From: JAISST01 sp050434145
Lineage (GTDB): Bacteria > Fusobacteriota > Fusobacteriia > Fusobacteriales > Fusobacteriaceae
Assembly: GCF_050434145.1 (NCBI RefSeq)
Contig: NZ_JBNPVX010000040.1
Location: forward strand, 1 to 26,048
Length of the DNA stretch: 26,048 nucleotides
Reading direction: 5' to 3'
How positions within the stretch are numbered: position 1 is the first letter of the stretch; every line of letters starts with the position of its first letter. Under the pieces are notes generated by a model that was not told the origin of the DNA, did no database searches, and saw nothing but the letters and a program-made list of their open reading frames with translations. Position numbers and translations under genes: made by a program. Shown in pieces: positions 23,089 through 26,048 of the stretch.

Positions 23089-23991
23089 ATGAAAAATGTC
23101 AAAAAATATAAGATAAAAAATCTTATGACTATTTTAATGTTAGGTGTTTTATTTTTAATTACTTCTTCTTTACTTTTAGGGGCTTCAAAATTTAAAAGTG
23201 ATAAAAATATAACTGTTGTTACTAGAGAAGATGGAAGTGGTACAAAATCTGCTTTTATGGAAATCTTAAATTTAAAAGGAAAAGCTGATCCTAGCGGAGT
23301 TATAATTGGGACAGGTACTGCTGCTGTATTAACAGAAGTCAGAAATAATCCATATGCAATCGCTTTTGAGAGCTTGGGATATGTAACTCCTCAGGTAAAA
23401 AAATTAAAAATTAACAATGTTGAAGCCTCTGTAGAAAATATTAAAAATGGTTCTTATAAAATTGCAAGACCATTGAATATTGTTTATAAAAAAGAAGTTC
23501 TTAAAACTGATATAAATAATTTGTTTTATTCTTTCTTACAAAGTCAAGAAGTTCAAAAATATATAAATGATAATGGCTATGTTGGCCTCTTGGATAATGC
23601 GAAACCATACATAAAAAATAATGACAGTTCTCAATTAAAAGGTGAAATAAAAATATCAGGTTCTACTTCTCTTCAGCCCCTGATGATGGTTATAGGAAAA
23701 AACTTTGAAAAGATATATCCTAATATTAAAGTAATTGTCAGTGGTGGCGGAAGTGGTACTGGATATCAAAATGCAGAAAATGGTACAAGTAGTTTTGGTA
23801 TGATAAGTGAAGAATTTAATACTGCTAAAGCTCCAAACTGCACTTTTTACCAAGTAGCAAAGGATGGTATCGCACTTATTGTAAATCAAAATAACCCAAT
23901 AGAAAATATCTCTTTTGAAAACTTACAAAATATTTATGATGCTGAAATAGAAGCTAATAATAAACTTAAAACTTGGGAACACTTGAAGTAA
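23089..23991 (+). CDS. pstS: Phosphate-binding protein PstS with swapped half order
   Basis: PstS binds phosphate in the periplasm and delivers it to PstCA. The 300-residue protein has a signal peptide (basic residues 2-11, hydrophobic 12-30, no lipobox). Residues 40-165 then carry what is normally the second half of PstS: TREDGSGTKSAF, IAFESLGYV, NGSYKIARPLNIVY, QSQEVQKYINDNGYV. Residues 186-285 carry the normal first half: GEIKISGSTSLQPL, VSGGGSGTGYQNAENGTSSF, AKDGIALIVNQNNP, ENLQNIYDAEI. The protein then stops. The order is thus permuted relative to the E. coli form; I recall similar order in some Firmicutes. AGGAGG fixes the start. pstC follows. Confidence 0.9.
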   Translation: MKNVKKYKIKNLMTILMLGVLFLITSSLLLGASKFKSDKNITVVTREDGSGTKSAFMEILNLKGKADPSGVIIGTGTAAVLTEVRNNPYAIAFESLGYVTPQVKKLKINNVEASVENIKNGSYKIARPLNIVYKKEVLKTDINNLFYSFLQSQEVQKYINDNGYVGLLDNAKPYIKNNDSSQLKGEIKISGSTSLQPLMMVIGKNFEKIYPNIKVIVSGGGSGTGYQNAENGTSSFGMISEEFNTAKAPNCTFYQVAKDGIALIVNQNNPIENISFENLQNIYDAEIEANNKLKTWEHLK

Positions 23992-24002
23992 AAGGAGAGA
24001 TT

Positions 24003-24896
24003 ATGCCTAGCTTTAACAACCCTAACAACAAAATAGATAATATTGTAAAATATATTTTCTTTATATCTGGATTATTTTCAATTATTGCTCTGATGATTAT
24101 TACGTTGTTTCTCTTTAACAATGGAATTCCATTTATAAAAAAAATGGGTTTCACAAATTTTATTTTAGAAACTAAATGGTCTCCATTCACTGACCCACCT
24201 ATGTATGGAATTTTATCTATGATAATCACTAGTATATATGTTACTTTTTTATCTGTAACGTTTGGTAGTATCTTTGGAATATTCACTGCATTATGCTTAT
24301 ATAAATTTGTAAATAAAAAAATTGTTCCTTTTATTTCACAGATGGTTAATTTACTTGCTGGTATTCCTTCTGTTATATATGGATTATTTGGTCTAAACAT
24401 ACTTGTTCCTTTTATCAGAGATAATATTTCTCCAACTGGAATAGGATATGGAATATTATCTGCTAGTATTGTTTTAGGAATAATGATACTTCCGACTATA
24501 ATAAGCATTTCTCTTGATGCATTAATTGCCATTCCTCAAAGTTACTATGAAGGAGCATTGGTCTTGGGAGCCACAGAAGAGGAAGCTGTGTTTAAAATAA
24601 TATTACCTAGTGCAAATCGTGGTATTCTTACATCAATTATATTAGCTATTGGAAGAGCTATAGGAGAGACCATGGCTGTAATAATGATTATTGGTGGGAG
24701 CGCAGAATTTCCCAAAAGCTTATTCCAAAGTGTAAGAACTCTTACTTCCAACATTGCCATGGGAGCCACAGAATTATCTGGTGAACCTCTAGAAGCCCTC
24801 ATAGCAACAGGAACAGTTCTATTTATTTTTACTTTATTATTAAATATCACCTTTTCATATATAAAAACAATATTCAAAAACAATTTAAAAGGATAA
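24003..24896 (+). CDS. pstC: Phosphate ABC transporter permease PstC
   Basis: PstC and PstA form the inner-membrane channel for phosphate. The 297-residue protein has six hydrophobic segments and the conserved MVNLLAGIPSVIYGLFGLNI, IPQSYYEGALVLGATEEEAV (the cytoplasmic loop that touches the ATPase) and ILAIGRAIGETMAVIMI. Length is typical. AAGGAGAG lies 3 bases before the ATG at 24003, close spacing; a TTG 30 bases upstream overlaps the end of pstS and lacks a ribosome site of its own. It lies 11 bp after pstS and 3 bp before pstA. Confidence 0.95.
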   Translation: MPSFNNPNNKIDNIVKYIFFISGLFSIIALMIITLFLFNNGIPFIKKMGFTNFILETKWSPFTDPPMYGILSMIITSIYVTFLSVTFGSIFGIFTALCLYKFVNKKIVPFISQMVNLLAGIPSVIYGLFGLNILVPFIRDNISPTGIGYGILSASIVLGIMILPTIISISLDALIAIPQSYYEGALVLGATEEEAVFKIILPSANRGILTSIILAIGRAIGETMAVIMIIGGSAEFPKSLFQSVRTLTSNIAMGATELSGEPLEALIATGTVLFIFTLLLNITFSYIKTIFKNNLKG

Positions 24897-24899
24897 AAT

Positions 24900-25751
24900 A
24901 TGAATAACCATTATTTAATCAAAAAAAGCAAAATTTATTCCATCTTAAGAAAACTAAGTCAAACTTCTGTAATATTTGTTGTTATAATTCTGGCCTTTAT
25001 AATATCTTTCATAATAATAAAAGGATTTTCTAATATTAGCTTAGACTTTATTTGGGGAGAGTATAATGAGGTTCCCTCTATTAAACCAGCAATAATTGGC
25101 ACACTAATATTAATTTGTTCTGTTCTCTTTATTTCTGTTCCTATAGGCATCAGTACTTCTATTTATTTAGTAGAATATACTAAAAGAGATAGCCGCATTT
25201 TATATTTCATACATATAGCTAATGAAACTCTTGCTGGAATCCCAAGTATTATCTATGGACTTTTTGGTTACTTATTCTTTGTTGTGTATTTAGATATAGG
25301 ATATTCTCTTCTTGGTGGATGTCTAACCATGACTATTATGGTCTTGCCATCTATTATTAGTTCTGTAGAGGAAAGCTTATTATCTGTCCCTAATAGTTAT
25401 AAGGAAGGGAGTTATGCTTTAGGAGCAGGAAAAACCAAAACCATATTCAAGATTATACTTCCTTGTGCTTCAAAGGGTATTATTACTGCTATTATTTTGA
25501 CTACTGGAAGGCTCATATCAGAAAGTGCAGTGCTACTTTTGACAATTGGAATGGTCGTTGATAGAATTCCCAATGGAATATTTTCATCTGGAACAACTTT
25601 AGCATTAAATGTTTATTTTTTTGGCAATCATGGATATCCTGAGGCCGGTGAAGGAACTGCATTTATTCTACTTATTTTAGTATTAGTAATTAATTTATTT
25701 TCCTCGTCTTTAGGTAAAATATTTTACAAAGGTATAGGTGAAAGTCATTGA
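24900..25751 (+). CDS. pstA: Phosphate ABC transporter permease PstA
   Basis: The second channel subunit of the phosphate importer. The 283-residue protein has six hydrophobic segments, the conserved NETLAGIPSIIYGLFGYLF, the ATPase-contact loop VPNSYKEGSYALGAGKTKTI and ILTTGRLISESAVLLLTIGM. AAAGGA precedes the ATG. It follows pstC by 3 bp, and its stop (TGA) overlaps the TTG start of the pstB fragment by 4 bases, a normal pst arrangement. The sequence looks intact. Confidence 0.95.
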   Translation: MNNHYLIKKSKIYSILRKLSQTSVIFVVIILAFIISFIIIKGFSNISLDFIWGEYNEVPSIKPAIIGTLILICSVLFISVPIGISTSIYLVEYTKRDSRILYFIHIANETLAGIPSIIYGLFGYLFFVVYLDIGYSLLGGCLTMTIMVLPSIISSVEESLLSVPNSYKEGSYALGAGKTKTIFKIILPCASKGIITAIILTTGRLISESAVLLLTIGMVVDRIPNGIFSSGTTLALNVYFFGNHGYPEAGEGTAFILLILVLVINLFSSSLGKIFYKGIGESH

Positions 25752-25963
25752 AAAATAATTTGGATATAAAAGTAAAAAATTGTGATTTATTTTATAATAA
25801 TTTTCAAGCATTAAAAAATATTAATATACATATTCTAGAAAAAGAAGTTACAGCTTTCATTGGTCCATCTGGATGCGGTAAGTCAACTTTTTTAAAGACT
25901 CTCAATAGAATGAATGATTTAATTGATGGATGCCGTATTCTTGGTGATTTTACAATAGACTAA
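25748..25963 (+). pseudogene. pstB: Truncated pstB (phosphate ABC transporter ATPase)
   Basis: PstB is the ATPase of the phosphate importer, normally about 250 residues. Here only 71 codons are open: a TTG start overlapping the pstA stop with AGGTGA 7 bases before it, then DLFYNNFQALKNINI, a complete Walker A (GPSGCGKST) and LKTLNRMNDLIDGCR, all normal for PstB. After LGDFTID comes TAA, where the family continues with the Q-loop, signature and Walker B. None of the three forward frames in the last 85 bases (25964-26048) resumes the PstB sequence, so this is not a one-base frameshift. Insertion or deletion just after codon 71 is likely. TAGACTA at the break (25956-25962) recurs at 25997-26003. 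The rest lies beyond the window. Confidence 0.75.
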
Positions 25964-26048
25964 CTATTAAAAGTCAAGAAGAAAAATAAAAAAAATTAGA
26001 CTATATTTTAATAAAAAATTGCAAATCAAAAATGACTGAAGGAACAGT

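Noticed and set aside
23966..24532. A 188-codon minus-strand frame opposite pstC
   Set aside because: A mirror of a membrane protein gene; no ribosome site and no recognisable domain.
25748..26048. pstB interrupted by a simple frameshift
   Set aside because: I translated the remaining 85 bases in all three forward frames and none continues the PstB sequence.

Overview
The window looks like chromosome of a strictly anaerobic, very AT-rich Gram-negative bacterium of the Fusobacteriaceae (Fusobacterium ulcerans/varium/mortiferum type). Four things point there: the AT content and codon use, heptosyltransferase-type LPS genes beside recA, two oxygen-sensitive glycyl radical enzymes with their activases (PflB/PflA, NrdD/NrdG), and a ZTP (pfl) riboswitch whose aptamer is nearly the one I recall from F. 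ulcerans. The species is inference.

Layout. (1) 1-5058: a minus-strand pyruvate formate-lyase cluster, pflB-(terminator)-pflA-tsaD. It is preceded by a consensus promoter, a ZTP riboswitch with its own terminator, a second consensus promoter downstream of that terminator, and about 340 nt of strongly structured leader. At the left edge another minus-strand promoter fires out of the window and puts a hairpin at the RNA 5' end. (2) 5059-11267: a minus-strand envelope and recombination operon: three GT9 glycosyltransferases with an LPS-core-type kinase, then recA, recX and plsC. (3) 11353-13445: an AbgT-family transporter gene (minus) with a terminator and two candidate promoters. (4) 13510-16577: a plus-strand group: promoter, 23-codon leader ORF, intrinsic terminator, periplasmic amino-acid-binding protein, a low-molecular-weight phosphatase (YwlE-like) carrying a signal peptide, and a PLP aminotransferase, closed by a perfect 16-bp inverted-repeat terminator. 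(5) 16602-19615: anaerobic ribonucleotide reductase nrdD-nrdG (minus) behind two NrdR boxes 31 bp apart. (6) 19622-21815: an RHH-WYL regulator, a GNAT acetyltransferase and truA (minus). (7) 21884-22399: five tRNA genes (Pro, Gly, His, Lys, Leu; minus) from a perfect consensus promoter. (8) 22512-22886: terminator and decayed transposase remnant. (9) 22970-26048: a Pho-box-controlled pst operon (plus) with a PstS whose two halves are in swapped order, pstC, pstA, and a pstB that stops after 71 codons.

The genes describe an anaerobic fermenter. PFL makes acetyl-CoA and formate, which feeds one-carbon metabolism and explains control by ZTP; NrdD uses formate as reductant in the enzymes studied and makes dNTPs. 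RecA/RecX serve recombination, PlsC makes phosphatidic acid, and the GT9/kinase genes build LPS core. The parts most worth a second look are the exported YwlE-like phosphatase beside an orphan binding protein, the attenuator-like leader before that operon, the doubled promoter and unassigned structured leader before pflB, the truncated pstB, and the RHH-WYL protein with its palindromes.
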